Assembly (NCBI GenBank): GCA_963705155.1
Contig: CAVPJC010000006.1
Location: forward strand, 1 to 64,000
Reading direction: 5' to 3'
Length of the DNA: 64,000 bases
DNA from: CAVPJC01 sp963705155
GTDB lineage: Bacteria > Chloroflexota > Anaerolineae > Anaerolineales > UBA4823
Each line of letters starts with the position of its first letter. Within the stretch, counting starts at the first letter, position 1. A program made the translations under genes and the position numbers. This document shows, piece after piece, positions 38,096 through 48,491 of this stretch. The notes under the pieces were generated by a model. That model was not told where the DNA came from. It worked only from the letters and a program-made list of their open reading frames with translations, and ran no database searches.

Positions 38096-38380
38096 CCTTA
38101 ACTTAATGGGTTTGGGTACGAATGCGAATCGGGAGAGGGTTCACCGGGTTATAAAACAGACTCGATCTGATTGTTTTCTGTCAACAGTTAACACTACATT
38201 TGATTTTATATCACAAGTAGAAGGCTTTGTCAATGAGTGTGACGATGGTATTTGTAAGAATTGACCGTAGACAGAATATCTGCCTGATGGTATTAATTAA
38301 TAAGGAGGATTTGTATTAGGACCGATTGCCCTCCATTCAACAACCCAAATAATTCTCAAACCATCGTTTCCGAGGCAGAT
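38096..38380. other. Divergent intergenic region
   Basis: 285 bases between the ABC operon and the broken SDR gene. It is AT-rich in the middle and holds the 13-bp operator-like site at 38180-38192. No confident -35/-10 pair was assigned. Confidence 0.4.
38180..38192. promoter_or_regulatory. Recurrent 13-bp operator-like site (ABC/methyltransferase operon)
   Basis: GTCAACAGTTAAC, 85 bases before the permease start, in the gap divergent to the broken SDR. Confidence 0.5.
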
Positions 38381-39193
38381 ATGACGAAGAATTACTTTGA
38401 TCTCACTGGAAAAGTCGCCGTGGTCACCGGGTCTGGCGGAATGGCGGCATCGGGCATGCGATAGCGGTCGGCTTGCGCAGCACGGGGCAAGCCTGGTTGT
38501 CTCCGACATCAACACCGAGGGCGCCCAACAAACTTTCCGAGAAATGGAAGCCCTGGGCGGAAAGTCATCGCCCTGGAATGCGATATATCCAATCCCGAAC
38601 AAGTCAAGAAACTTTTTTCAGAAGCCGACCGGGCCTTCGGCAGAGTAGATATCCTGGTGAACGTTCCCTTCACTTTCCCGGCCGGGTCCATCCCCATGAA
38701 TTGGCGTTGGAAGCCTGGGAAAAAACGCTTGCTGTCAGCCTGACCGGGTATATGCTTTGCTGCAGCAAGCGATCCGCCCGCATGCTCGATCAAAATACAG
38801 GCGGCGTGATTCTCAACCTTGGTTCGATTGCCGGAGCTGCGGGTCTGGGGCGAGGCAACTTTCCCTATAGCTGCGCCAAAGCCGCTGTACACCAGTTGAC
38901 AAAAGAACTGGCGATGAGAGTATGCCCGCAATAAAATTTCACGTCAATGCGATCTTGCCAGCCCAGGTACTCACACCGGGCGTTGGCCAAGCTTGTGATA
39001 GACCACGCGCTTTCGAGAAACGATCCGGGCGCGCACCGAAAACAGGCATACCCCTGGGACGGCTGCTGGAGGCGGAAGAGATCGTTGGCCCGGCACTTTT
39101 CCTGTGCTGGAGGCTTCTTCGGCAGTTACCGGTGTGCTTCTCCCTGTGGACGGTGGCAACCTGGCCCTGAATGCGGGCGGCAGCGTTGTCTGA
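38381..39193 (+). pseudogene. Degraded short-chain dehydrogenase, paralogue of the SDR at 48.6 kb
   Basis: Across several frames the whole SDR can be followed: FDLTGKVAVVTG at the start, a damaged glycine-rich loop near 38440-38470, VSDINTEGAQQTF, then DILVNVPFTFPA, SIAGAAGLGRGNFPYSCAKAA with the YSCAK active-site motif, and finally VDGGNLALNAGG near the TGA at 39191-39193. At least five frame changes are needed. Phrases match the intact SDR at 48603-49424 almost word for word, so this is a duplicate that has decayed or was badly sequenced. Confidence 0.75.
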
Positions 39194-39322
39194 CCTGAAG
39201 ATGCGAGAAACAGCGGGAAGGTCCTGGGATTATTTTCCCCAACCGAAAAAGCGAGTGGGTTTTGTCGGGTAGTTACCTGCCCAACAAAACCCACTTTTCA
39301 ATCGCTGCGAATCGACGGAGTG

Positions 39323-40516
39323 CTACTTGGTGCCCGCAGCTTCTTCAACGGTGATTTGCACATAGGCCCAGGCCAGTTATACAATGGCCCGAACCCGGCG
39401 GCAGATCGGGGAAGGCGTTAACTCCGAATCCAACATCTGGAACTGCGCCCCGGGGGTCTTGGGTTCAAACTCAAAACCGGCCTTGGTCACGCCCATGTTT
39501 GTTGGCCAGGCGATTGGTCGCGCCACTTCTTCACCCATAAACATTCGATAAGCCGTATCGAGGGCGCCAATGCTGCCGGCGAAGGTATCGAGCTGTACGT
39601 AGCAATCAACACCTTCTTCAGTGCACAGCACAGCATTAGCATTATAGCCCTGGCAGTACATCAGTGGGAGATAATCCAGCCCAGCATTCTTGAAGGCCGA
39701 TACGACCGTTGTACAGTAGCCCTGTGTATGGACATAATCGATGTGCACATCAGGATTGGCTGCCAGGATAGCAGAGATGAGCGGTTCCTGCACACCTTCT
39801 GCAAACTCGCCATAGTACTCACCAACGATCTTGATGTTCTCTTTCTTGCCACCGGCTGCTTCGGCCAATCCGTCCAGACCGGCCTGGTAAATATCGTCGG
39901 CGATCGAAACGCCCTGCAGGCCTTTGTCCATGATGACATTGATGGGTTTGTCCTTTACACCCAACACCAATCCAGACCACTTTCCAGCATCGAACGCCCA
40001 ATTGTAGAAGCCAAAGTCGATCGACTTCTCGCACACGCCGGGCTTGGCGGTGATATCGAAGGTCACAACCTTGACGCCCTGATCGCAGGCTTTTTCGACA
40101 ATATCGTTCATCGAAGTGTTGTCGACGGCGTTGAGCAAGATGGCATCCACGCCCTCGGCCAACAGATTTTCCACCCCAGCCCGCTGTGCTTCAGGAGTGT
40201 TCTCGGTGTTGAGGATGGAGAAATCGACCACCTTGGAATAGGGTTCGTGTTTGGAGGCGGCTTCAGCAGAACGCTGCATTTGAATGCGGTAGTCGTTGCC
40301 CAGGAACGAGTTGACCAGCACCACCCGGCATTTGCCATCAGCGCCATGGCCTTCGCAATGGATCTTTGCTTCGGCAGCCGGCGCTTCGGTCACTGGGGCT
40401 TCGGCTTGCGGCGCTTCGGTGGCCGGAGCTGGCGCCGCTGGTTGGCAGGCTGATAGAAGCAACACGCTGACCAGCAGAACGCCCAAAACGATTTTATTCA
40501 GTTGTTTAATGTTCAT
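39323..40516 (-). CDS. Orphan sugar ABC binding lipoprotein
   Basis: About 380-397 residues. Start at the ATG at 40516 (GGGAGAAG upstream). Signal peptide with lipobox LLSAC, an Ala/Pro/Glu linker (to about 50), then a Peripla_BP_4-type fold: VVLVNSFLGNDYRIQMQ, EGVDAILLNAVDN, VVTFDITA. Several Cys residues (HCEGHGADGKC, PGVCEK) may form disulphides. In the assembled frame it stops at 39377, but the sequence beyond continues AWAYVQITVEEAAGTK to a TAG at 39323. Two compensating indels near 39380-39410 could restore the full tail. No permease or ATPase adjoins it. Confidence 0.8.
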
Positions 40517-40560
40517 GTCTCTTCTCCCGATTGTGTTGATTAATTGAATTGCACAATGAT

Positions 40561-40573
40561 TGGTCGAAGACCA
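40561..40573. promoter_or_regulatory. Palindrome upstream of orphan binding protein
   Basis: TGGTC-GAA-GACCA, 45 bases before the start of the binding-protein gene. Possible regulator site; differs from the recurrent 13-bp motif. Confidence 0.3.
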
Positions 40574-40641
40574 GTTAATATCCCAATTCCACATCCTATT
40601 CCGGATGCGATCCCGAACAAAATCGATTGCCAATCTGGCAA

Positions 40642-41817
40642 TCAATAAGCGCCAGTTATAACGGAACCCCCCACTCGAAGTCCGGAAAGATATCCGCTTC
40701 GCCGCTCTTCGCGGATCACAAACGTCTTCTCACACTTGCCGGTGGCTTCGTCTCCATAGGCTCCGGTTTCAATGCAGACAACCATACCCGCATCCAAAAT
40801 CGTCTCATCACTCGGTACAAACCAGGGCAATTCGTTGACGGTAGTGCCGATACCGTGCCCCACGTAATGTCCCAGCTTCAGACCATACTTCTCATAAGGC
40901 GCCCACGGCTTCGAAGACATCCTTTGCCCTGTTCCCGGGCTGGAGCATGGCAGCGCCCGCATAGAAAGATTCGCGGGCTGCCCTGGCGTACTTCGCCTGC
41001 ACTTCAGTTGGCTCCGCCCCGATAACGAGCACATTAGCCATATCGGCCCAATAGCCAGACAGGCGCGGACTGATGTCGAACTCAACCAGGTCGCCTGGTT
41101 TTGTGATGTAGTTGATTGGCCCGCCGGGCGCTACGGTTTTGTTGCGCGGCCCGCAAACCAATTCTCCCGTCATGAAAAATTTACTGCCATAATGCTCGTG
41201 CATTGCCTGGTTGACGAGTGCCCACAGCTCGAATTCACTTTTATTGCCGTCAGGGTATGTTTACGCAGTTCCTTGTGGGCTACGTTGACCACTTCGGCTA
41301 TTGATTTGAGCAGCTTAACTTCCCGTTCGGTTTTGATCTGGCGGGCCAATTCAACGCTGGAATGTGCATCCACCATCTCTATATCAGGAAATTTTTCCAT
41401 AATTAAGCGCCCCGACCTGGAGAGGCAGCGTGCGCGGCTCCACCGCCAACCTGGTCTTGCCTTTCCCCAACCCTGTTATTCTGAACGCCTTTTGTACTGC
41501 CTCCCTGAAGTTCTCCTGCTTGTTCTGTTTCTGAAAGGGCTCGAATACACCGAATATCTCAAACTGGATCAATTCGAACAGAGTCTGTTTCTGGCGCCGC
41601 CTGCATAATAGTTGTTCGCAATCAGGTAAGCGCCTTGCTCCCGTACACCTACCAACGCCAGAACCGGGCCATGGGAGAGGATTGCCAGCGGGCCGAAATC
41701 AACTGGGACTTCATAATGGTTCACGTAGGTTACATTTTCGGGGGATGACAACGACGCCAGATCGGCTCCCAGGCGCTTTAGTTCGTTTCGGGCTCGTTCG
41801 AGTTCCAGGTTTTCCAT
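40642..41817 (-). CDS. M24-family metallopeptidase (Xaa-Pro aminopeptidase-like), multiply frameshifted
   Basis: The pieces of a creatinase/prolidase-fold protein can be joined over about 392 codons. The N-terminal domain runs from MENLELERARNELKRLG. The pita-bread domain follows, with metal ligands in EFDISPRLSGYWADMANV (two Asp), HYVGHGIGTTVNE (His), ETGAYG and CEKTFVIRE (two Glu). Frame changes are needed near 41570, 41390, 41190 and 40900. All five ligands survive, which argues for sequencing indels more than for decay. It lies upstream of the orphan binding protein. Members split X-Pro peptides or related amides. Confidence 0.7.
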
Positions 41818-41835
41818 TTTTACATCCTTTCCAGA

Positions 41836-42575
41836 TCAATACAGCGCGGCTTGGTATCTGTAAACCACGTCACGCTTGGCTTTAGCTTCCTTTATGGTCG
41901 GTGACATGTTCTGGATGGACAATCCTGGTGGGGTCCATTGGGTAAGGGCCTGTTCGAGCTGCTCGGGTGTCAGATCGGCGTAACCAATGCAGGGTTTCTT
42001 CTCCTGTATCTTTTTCCAGGCTGTAACCACATCATCCAGCTTGCATACACCCACGTCGTAATTGATCTCAAGCACATCGATCTCTTCCAGATCCAGGAGT
42101 AAATCCACCGGCCAGAGTGTATTTCCATGCAGGTGAAAAGCCACCGCTGGGAACTGAGATGCGATCTTGCGCAAGGTCAGGAAGATGAGCTTGTAGAATT
42201 TGGGTGAGAGCACCGAGACCGAGTCGTCTGAATCCGATACCCTTTACCGGCATCCAACAACGCAGACCGGCGCAGCCAATGATATAGCCATTTTCAGAAC
42301 TGGGCGCCAAGACAATTGGGCTTTACCGACCTTCACCCATACGTCGCTACAAATCTCGGCTAACCGCCGGACAGTCTCCGGATAATCGTCCGGTATTTGG
42401 CAGCTTGGTAGGTGTGCGCATGGCAGCACACATATCGGCGACGCCACGCATCAAGGTGGGCCGCAGGCAAAGCGGCCATTGGAATGCTTCACCAACGCAC
42501 CCAGGAACTCAAGTAGTTTCTGAAACCACGCGTTATTCTCCAAATCCGGCAGGTTCCAAGGATAGGTCTCTTGTG
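41836..42575 (-). pseudogene. 5'-truncated and frameshifted URO-D-family gene
   Basis: Reading across frames gives the second half of a URO-D-like protein: YPWNLPDLENNAWF near 42560, a middle block with ETVRRLAEICSDVW, AGLRCWMP and GKGIGF, then LSPKFYKLIFLTLRKIASQFP and FHLHGNTLWPVDLL, where the zinc-type motif reads H-L-H. The tail ends at 41836. The first 100 or more residues are absent because the promoter of the plus-strand lipoprotein lies at that point. At least three frame changes. Probably a decayed paralogue. Confidence 0.65.
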
Positions 42576-42585
42576 TACTGTTGAC
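42573..42585. promoter_or_regulatory. Recurrent 13-bp operator-like site (weaker left half)
   Basis: GTGTACTGTTGAC; the right half is perfect and overlaps the -35 box of the lipoprotein promoter. Confidence 0.35.
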
Positions 42586-42610
42586 AGATCAATCGCAAGA
42601 AAGGTAGAAT
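42581..42610 (+). promoter_or_regulatory. Promoter of small lipoprotein gene
   Basis: TTGACA (42581-42586), 18-base spacer, TAGAAT (42605-42610), about 30 bases before the ATG. Confidence 0.55.
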
Positions 42611-42640
42611 AAGTTTCATCTTTCGAAATCGAGGTCCTGC

Positions 42641-42970
42641 ATGCGCCGATTTAGCTATGTATGCTTATTGTTGGTCCTGTTCCTGTCAGCATGTCAAACC
42701 GACAGAAGCGCTCTGGCGAAGAATATTGTTGGCAATTGGGTCAATTCATCAGGGTACACAATCGAGTTTTATGATGACGGTGAAGGCATTATTCCGGAGG
42801 TCACAGATGAAATTCCTGTGACAAGCTTCAATTATCTGGTTATCGATAAAGATCATGTCTCCATCGATCTGGGAGATCAGAAATACACCATCCAGGTAAT
42901 CATTGATGGCGATGAACTCACCTGGGTCGATACCCTGGGTGAAGAGATTTACACCCGGGTCAAACCATAA
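42641..42970 (+). CDS. Small lipoprotein of unknown function
   Basis: 109 residues. Signal peptide with lipobox LFLSAC (Cys about 18), then a short beta-rich domain (NIVGNWVNSSGYTIEFYDDG ... VIIDGDELTWVD) resembling small lipocalin-like or calycin-type folds that begin with a G-x-W motif. The pattern is common in hypothetical lipoproteins. It has its own promoter and is followed by a terminator, so it is transcribed alone. Confidence 0.72.
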   Translation: MRRFSYVCLLLVLFLSACQTDRSALAKNIVGNWVNSSGYTIEFYDDGEGIIPEVTDEIPVTSFNYLVIDKDHVSIDLGDQKYTIQVIIDGDELTWVDTLGEEIYTRVKP

Positions 42971-42991
42971 ACAGGACTTGTCAGGCTATGG

Positions 42992-43034
42992 ATTGAGCGC
43001 CAGCAGAAATCTGCCGGCGCTCAATTTATTTATT
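42992..43034. terminator. Bidirectional hairpin terminator
   Basis: 15-base arms ATTGAGCGCCAGCAG / CTGCCGGCGCTCAAT with one mismatch and a 4-base loop, followed by TTATTTATT. It lies between the convergent lipoprotein and SMP-30 genes. Confidence 0.7.
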
Positions 43035-43047
43035 CGCGGGGTGTAAA

Positions 43048-43914
43048 TCAACCCTTGAATTTCGGCTCGAGAATGCCCCTGACATGGGTGCGAATGCGCA
43101 GCAGATCGCCCGAATAGGGCTGGTCTTTTCGTTGCTCATCGCTCATCGTGACCCAGCCTGTGGTGACGTACAGCTCATCCAGGTTTTTTCCGCCAAATGC
43201 GCAGCTGGTGGGAAGCCATATGGGCATTTTGATCTCAACATCCAGATCTCCCGAGGGGGCAATCCGGATCACTTTCCATCCCATGCACAGGGCGCACCAG
43301 ATATACCCGTCCGCGTCGACAGTCAGGCCGTCGGGCACGCCATCACTTTCGGCAATCCGATAAAAAATCCGCTTGTTCGAAATGGCGCCCGTATCAGCGT
43401 CAAAATCGTAGACGTTGATGACGCGCACCATGGTATCCACAAAATACATCAACCGGTTGTCCGGGCTCCAACCCACGCCATTCGAGATCGTCACCCCGCT
43501 CTCCATTTTGTGGACCGTGAGATCAGGATCCAGGCGATAAAGCGCGCTGGTGGCGCCCTCAGGGGTCATCGTCCCGGCCCAGAAACGACCCTGCCGGTCC
43601 ACCTTCCCATCGTTGAAGCGAGCCCCTTCTTTGCCGGCTTCAGGGCTGGCAATAGGATCCATTTGATTGGTCATCGGGTCCCAGAAAGCAAAGCCTTCAG
43701 CAGATGCCACAACCATGCCGCCTTTTTCCCGAAAACCAAAAGCGCAGATGGCCACCGGCAGGTGAAATACGTCCAATTTTCCACTTTCTGGATAGAAGCG
43801 CTGGATGGTTTTCCCTTCGATATCCACCCAGTAGATGGCCTGCTCGTCCTGATTCCAGACGGGGCCTTCTCCAAGGATATTTTGAGAAGATAGAACGTGC
43901 TCGATCTCAAACAT
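43048..43914 (-). CDS. SMP-30/gluconolactonase-family lactonase
   Basis: A 288-residue six-bladed propeller. Metal ligands are visible: Glu in LGEGPVW (about 17), Asn in ARFNDGKVD (about 101), Asn in ISNGVGWSPD (about 146) and Asp in PDGLTVDADG (about 196). Such enzymes open sugar-acid lactones with a divalent metal. Divergent from the URO-D gene at 44.1 kb and sharing a gap with it that holds the recurrent operator. It could act after a sugar 1-dehydrogenase such as the SDR or Gfo/Idh proteins here. Confidence 0.88.
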   Translation of the reverse strand: MFEIEHVLSSQNILGEGPVWNQDEQAIYWVDIEGKTIQRFYPESGKLDVFHLPVAICAFGFREKGGMVVASAEGFAFWDPMTNQMDPIASPEAGKEGARFNDGKVDRQGRFWAGTMTPEGATSALYRLDPDLTVHKMESGVTISNGVGWSPDNRLMYFVDTMVRVINVYDFDADTGAISNKRIFYRIAESDGVPDGLTVDADGYIWCALCMGWKVIRIAPSGDLDVEIKMPIWLPTSCAFGGKNLDELYVTTGWVTMSDEQRKDQPYSGDLLRIRTHVRGILEPKFKG

Positions 43915-44064
43915 TTTGGCTCATCTCCCTTTGGATTGGATCAAACAAATGGCTGATTGTGGTTTACACCTGAACGGAAACCCGCTCTGGTAGTATTTGG
44001 ATTTTATCAGGGTTTTGTTAGGCTGGCTGCAGACAACCATACTATATCAGGTCACAGGAATATT

Positions 44065-44077
44065 GTCAACTGTTGAC
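44065..44077. promoter_or_regulatory. Recurrent 13-bp operator-like site, perfect palindrome
   Basis: GTCAAC-T-GTTGAC, followed two bases later by another GTTGACA that supplies the -35 box. The best-matching site of the set. Confidence 0.6.
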
Positions 44078-44079
44078 GG

Positions 44080-44108
44080 TTGACACGAGCCTGTATACTG
44101 GTTATAAT
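44080..44108 (+). promoter_or_regulatory. Consensus-like promoter of URO-D/Gfo-Idh/URO-D operon
   Basis: TTGACA (44080-44085), 17-base spacer, TATAAT (44103-44108), 26 bases before the start codon; both boxes match sigma-70 consensus. Confidence 0.75.
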
Positions 44109-44134
44109 TTACTTAGCATTCCCCGGAGAGAAAA

Positions 44135-45289
44135 ATGAAGCTAATGTCGCATCGACTGCGTGTTATCACCGCTCTTAATCACCAGGAGCCGGATCGCGTC
44201 CCGCTGGATCTGGGCACAGGCGGAAACACCTCTCCGGTACCAGAGATCTATGAGAAGCTGGCAAAATATTATCAAATAGACCAGCCCCTCAAGCTTGTCC
44301 CACATATTATGCGCCTGGCAGTGGTCGATGAGCGCATTTTACAGGATCTCGATATCGACACAAGGCCGGTCTACATGAACCCTGTTTCGACGGGGATACG
44401 CCCATGTAACGAGCCAGGCTCTTTTTACGATGAGTGGGGCGTCAAGTGGAAAGAAAATATCGTCGATGGCGTGATTTACCGGGAGGTCGCTGAAAGCCCC
44501 CTGGAAAACGCCACCATCGAAGATATTGACCGCTATCCCTGGTGGCCAAATCCGTTGGATCCGGCACGCTACCAAGGCGTCAAAGAACATGCCGAAGAGA
44601 TGTATTCCCAAACCGATTATGCGTTAGTGGGATGTCCGGCCTTCAATAGTGTCTGGGAACGGGCCTATTTCCTTTGCGGTTTTGCCCGCATGCTCGAGAG
44701 CCTGGTGCTGGATCCAGAATTTGTCCATGCCGTTTTTAGAAAAATCACCACCATCGCAACCATCTCAATGGAACGTTTTCTGTCCCTTACTGGTCCTTAC
44801 CTGCAAGTCGTAAAAATGGGCGATGATCTGGGAGGACAGGAAAATGCTTTGATTTCGCCCATGGTGTATCAGCGCACAATCAAGCCCTATCACCAGGAAT
44901 TATTCCGCTGCATCAAGCAGCGCTCAGCGGCGCGGGTATTTTTACACACCTGTGGGTCTGTCTATAAATTACTGCCAGAACTGGTAGATGCCGGAACCGA
45001 AATTCTCAACCCCGTCCAGGTCAGCGCTAAAGGTATGGACACCCGCCGCCTCAAAGCCGAATTTGGCGATCAATTGACCTTCTGGGGTGCAATTGACACC
45101 CAACACACCCTTCCCAACGGCTCCACCAAAGACGTGGAACATGAGGTAGAGCAGCGCATCCACGACCTGGCGCCCGGTGGCGGTTATGTCCTGGCTCCGG
45201 TTCACAACATCCAGGCAGATGTTCCGGTGGAAAATGCGATCACAATGTATCGTTACGCACGTCAGATCGGTTCCTATCCGCTAAACTGA
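44135..45289 (+). CDS. URO-D/MtaA-type methyltransferase homologue
   Basis: A 384-residue URO-D superfamily protein very similar in pattern to the one at 8.5-9.7 kb: RVITALNHQEPDRVPLDLG at the start, putative zinc ligands H271-T-C273 (FLHTCGSV) and H357 (PVHNIQ). GGAGAG precedes the ATG. First gene of an operon continuing with a Gfo/Idh oxidoreductase and another URO-D protein. No corrinoid protein is adjacent; the B12 domain encoded at 30.3 kb could serve it, or it may be corrinoid-independent. Confidence 0.82.
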   Translation: MKLMSHRLRVITALNHQEPDRVPLDLGTGGNTSPVPEIYEKLAKYYQIDQPLKLVPHIMRLAVVDERILQDLDIDTRPVYMNPVSTGIRPCNEPGSFYDEWGVKWKENIVDGVIYREVAESPLENATIEDIDRYPWWPNPLDPARYQGVKEHAEEMYSQTDYALVGCPAFNSVWERAYFLCGFARMLESLVLDPEFVHAVFRKITTIATISMERFLSLTGPYLQVVKMGDDLGGQENALISPMVYQRTIKPYHQELFRCIKQRSAARVFLHTCGSVYKLLPELVDAGTEILNPVQVSAKGMDTRRLKAEFGDQLTFWGAIDTQHTLPNGSTKDVEHEVEQRIHDLAPGGGYVLAPVHNIQADVPVENAITMYRYARQIGSYPLN

Positions 45290-45335
45290 AGTACACGCCA
45301 CACGTGCAGAGAATCGCAACAAAGAGGATATCGCT

Positions 45336-46470
45336 TTGGAAAAAATCGGTACATCATTGATCGGATGCGGTAAAGTTGCGGATACACATGCCAAGGCCCT
45401 CAAGAGGCTGTCTGAATTCGCGATTCCTGGGCGTGTATGATATGGATTACCCACGGGCGCAGGCTTTTGCTGCCCGGCACAATGTCAGGGCATATCACGA
45501 TCTGGAAGAGATGCTCTGCGATCCAAGAATACAGATGGCATCCGTTTGTACTCCACATCCCTTTCATCCGGAGGCGGTTGAGGCCTGTGCACGGGCCGGG
45601 GTGCACGCTCTCGTCGAAAAACCGATGGCTGTGGATCTTAAGGGGTGCGACCGCGCCATCCATGCGGCTGAAAAAGCCGGCGTCAGGCTGGGTGTCATCA
45701 GCCAGAGGCGCTTCTATGAGCCGGTAGTACGCATGAAGCACGCCATCCTGGCAGGCAAGATCGGTATTCCCATCCTGGGAACGGTAACCGTGATGGGCTG
45801 GCGCGATGAAGCCTATTACCAGATGGACCCTGGCGGGGAAAATGGGCGACCGAAGGCGGCGGGGTGATGCTGACCCAGACCACCCACCAGCTCGATCTCT
45901 TCCAATGGTTGATGGGACCCATTGATGAGATTTTTGGTTATTGGGCAAATCTCAACCACCCTTACATCGAGGTGGAAGATACAGCCATTGCCGTTATTCA
46001 CTTTACAAGCGGGGCTCTGGGCACTGTGCTGGTCAGCAATTCTCAGAAACCGGGTCTGTACGGGAAAATTCATATCCACGGCCAAACTGGCGCTTCGGTG
46101 GGCGTCCAAACCGATGGCGGCTCGCCATTTGTTTCCGGGGTAACCGAAAGCGTCGAACCGCCCTTCAATGACCTGTGGACGATTCCGGGTGAGGAGCATC
46201 TTCTGGATTACTGGCGGCAGGAAGACATCGCCCGCGGTCATGTGATCGATGCAATGAACTATTACCACGAGCTGCAAATCCGGGACTTTTTAGAGCGATC
46301 CTCGAGGGCGCGAGCCGGCCGTCACAGGCCGTGAAGGCCGCAAACACGTCGAATTATTCACGGCGATTTACCGTTCCCAGCGCGACCACCTGCCGGTCAG
46401 ATACCCGCTGGACGCCGAGAACGGCTCCATCGATTTTGATGGCAGGCTGACAAGGGTGTCCACGAAATGA
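45336..46470 (+). CDS. Gfo/Idh/MocA-family oxidoreductase (several frameshifts)
   Basis: TTG start at 45336 with AAAGAGGA 7 bases upstream. The pieces give IGTSLIGCGKVADTHAKAL (Rossmann motif), RFLGVYDMD, ALVEKPMAVD and ISQRRFYEP, then GGGVMLTQTTHQLDLFQWL with the catalytic-type His-x3-Asp. The tail is HVELFTAIYRSQRDH. Frame changes are needed near 45418, 45835 (a CCC that should be CCCC) and twice near 46297-46312. The stop at 46468-46470 overlaps the next start (ATGA). Probably a dehydrogenase of a sugar, inositol or their derivatives. Confidence 0.8.
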
Positions 46471-47665
46471 GCATGTCATCCAGAGAACGAGTACTGGCAT
46501 CGATCAATCACCAGACCCCGGATCGATTGCCCCTGGATTTGGGCGCCACCCGGGTCACGGGTATCCAGCCGGAATCCTGACCGGGCTGCGCCATAAACTG
46601 GGGCTGCCGGCCAGTTCCGTCAAAGTGATGGATGTGTGGCAAATGCTGGCCTGGGTGGACCGTGTAACGGTAGAGGCGCTGGGCGCCGATGCGCTCCCGG
46701 TGCCCAGGCTGGTGATGGATTTCAACATGCGCCTGGATAGCTGGCGCACCTGGCAGTTAAGCGATGGCACGCCGGTGCAGATGCCGGGCAACTTTGAGGC
46801 GCATGAGGATGAGGACGGAAGCCTGGTCATTTACCTCAACAACGAGATCGTTGCGCGGAAGGTGGCGTCCAGCCCGTATTTTGACAAGACGCTGGAAACG
46901 CGCATGTCGTACACAAATCCGCCCGTTGAAGACATCCCCCTGATCACCCTGAGCGATGAAGAGCTGGCCTGGCGCAGAGGCTGGGCTGAAACCCTGCGCG
47001 CCGAGACCGACAAGGCGTTGGTGGGCGACTTCGGCTTCAACCTGGGGAGATGGGGTTCATACCAGGAATGGCTCTATACCATGGGCGCAGACCCCAATTA
47101 TGTCCGCAGCTGGTATGACCGCAAGATCGAGAACCTGCTCGAAAATGTAAAACTCTACGCGGATGCTGTCGGCGATCACATTGATGTTTTCTGGTTGATG
47201 GAAGATTTCGGCACCCAAAAGGGGATGATGATCTCACCCAAATCTTTTAAAGAGTTGGTCGCTCCCTACTATAAACGCTTGTTTTCATGGATTCACGCAA
47301 ACACAGCATGGAAAATTTTCTTCCATTCCTGCGGCGGTATTTATCCAATCATCGACACCCTGATAGACTGCGGCATAGATATCCTCAACCCGGTTCAGAC
47401 CGCGGCAGCAGGCATGGACCCCCACCGGCTGAAAGCCGAATTTGGCAGCCGGATCACATTTTGGGGCGGCGGCATCGATACGCAGGATACGCTGCCATTT
47501 GGAACGCCGGAAGATATTCGGGAACAGGTACGCGAACGGATTCGGGTTTTTGGACCGGGCGGTGGTTTTGTCTTTAATCCAATCCACAATATCCAGGAAG
47601 ATGTCCCGGTGGAAAACCTCGTGGCGATGTATGACGCCGTTCGCGAATACGGTGCCTATGTTTGA
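46467..47665 (+). CDS. URO-D/MtaA-type methyltransferase homologue (one-base frameshift)
   Basis: The start ATG overlaps the stop of the Gfo/Idh gene. The N-terminus reads MSMSSRERVLASINHQTPDR; the frame breaks near 46567, where adding one C to CC gives PGILTGLRHKLGLP and a total of 400 codons. The rest is intact with zinc-type motif FFHSCGGIYP and the distal NPIHNIQEDVPVEN. It differs from the other members by a longer middle section (QMPGNFEAHEDEDGS). Third gene of the operon starting at 44135. Confidence 0.8.
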
Positions 47666-47710
47666 GCGCTGCGCCCGATGATCCCCAGGACGGTGTTCAA
47701 ATGCGCCGGT

Positions 47711-48438
47711 TCACTCGGTCTGAATTTCGCCCGCTTTTTCTTTTTCTTCGATCGTGTTCAAGATGGAGGCGTACGAAATGGCAAGATGCCTTTGAAGCTC
47801 TTCCACGCTCAGATCCGTGTTTCGCTGGCGGATGGCATCCACAATGCGCCAGTGCCAGGATACGGCCCGGCTTTTCAAGTCTTCAGGATCGTAAAGGCGA
47901 TGTTTGAGCACGATCAAGCGGATCTGGGTGCTCAGCGCTTCCCAGGCGGTCAACACCCGCCGGTGGCCAGATATCTTGCACAGGGTATGGTGGAATTCCA
48001 AATCGAGAGCCGTGGCTCCCCATTGATCTTCAGGGTCATTTGCCACCAGATTTTCCAGCGATTGAACAAGTTTTTCAAGCTCTTGCGATCTGTGCCTCAG
48101 ATGGCATTTTTAACAACGAACTTTACTGCCAGTGTTTCCAGCACTTCACGAATTGTGTAAACTTCTTCGGCGTCTTTACGGGTGATCTGGGCAAGGAATG
48201 CGCCGCGATGAGGGGTGCGGTTGATGAGCCCTTCATTCTCAAGGATCTTCAACGCATCCCGCACGGGGCCCCGGCTGGTTTGCATGCTTTCGGCAATTTC
48301 CTGCTCGACCAGCCTCTGATTGGGCTTAAACTGATCGGAAAGGATCGCCTTCCGCAGCTGATCGGCAATATAATCACTGAGGGTTCTCTGGGTGGGAGCC
48401 GTGAGAGGATTATCCGGGAATTCATCGCTGAACATCAT
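47711..48438 (-). CDS. GntR-family regulator with FCD domain (one-base frameshift)
   Basis: The DNA-binding half (48438-48097) has the GntR winged-helix pattern SDYIADQLRKAILSDQFKPN and RGPVRDALKILENEGLI. The FCD half (to 47711) has LEFHHTLCKISGHRR and a SWHWRIVDAIRQRN block with metal-type Asp/His residues. The frame breaks at an AAAAA run near 48100; adding one A gives 243 codons, the usual size. The recurrent 13-bp site lies 41 bases upstream of its start, so it is the best candidate for the protein that binds those sites (inference). Confidence 0.83.
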
Positions 48439-48478
48439 GTGTCACCTGCCAGATCATATCAATCCATCCAATCGAATT

Positions 48479-48491
48479 GTTATCTGTTAAC
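48479..48491. promoter_or_regulatory. Recurrent 13-bp operator-like site (GntR/SDR divergent promoter)
   Basis: GTTATCTGTTAAC, flanked by TT and AA. It lies in the gap between the GntR gene and the divergent SDR operon, as expected for autoregulation and control of the neighbouring operon. Confidence 0.55.
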
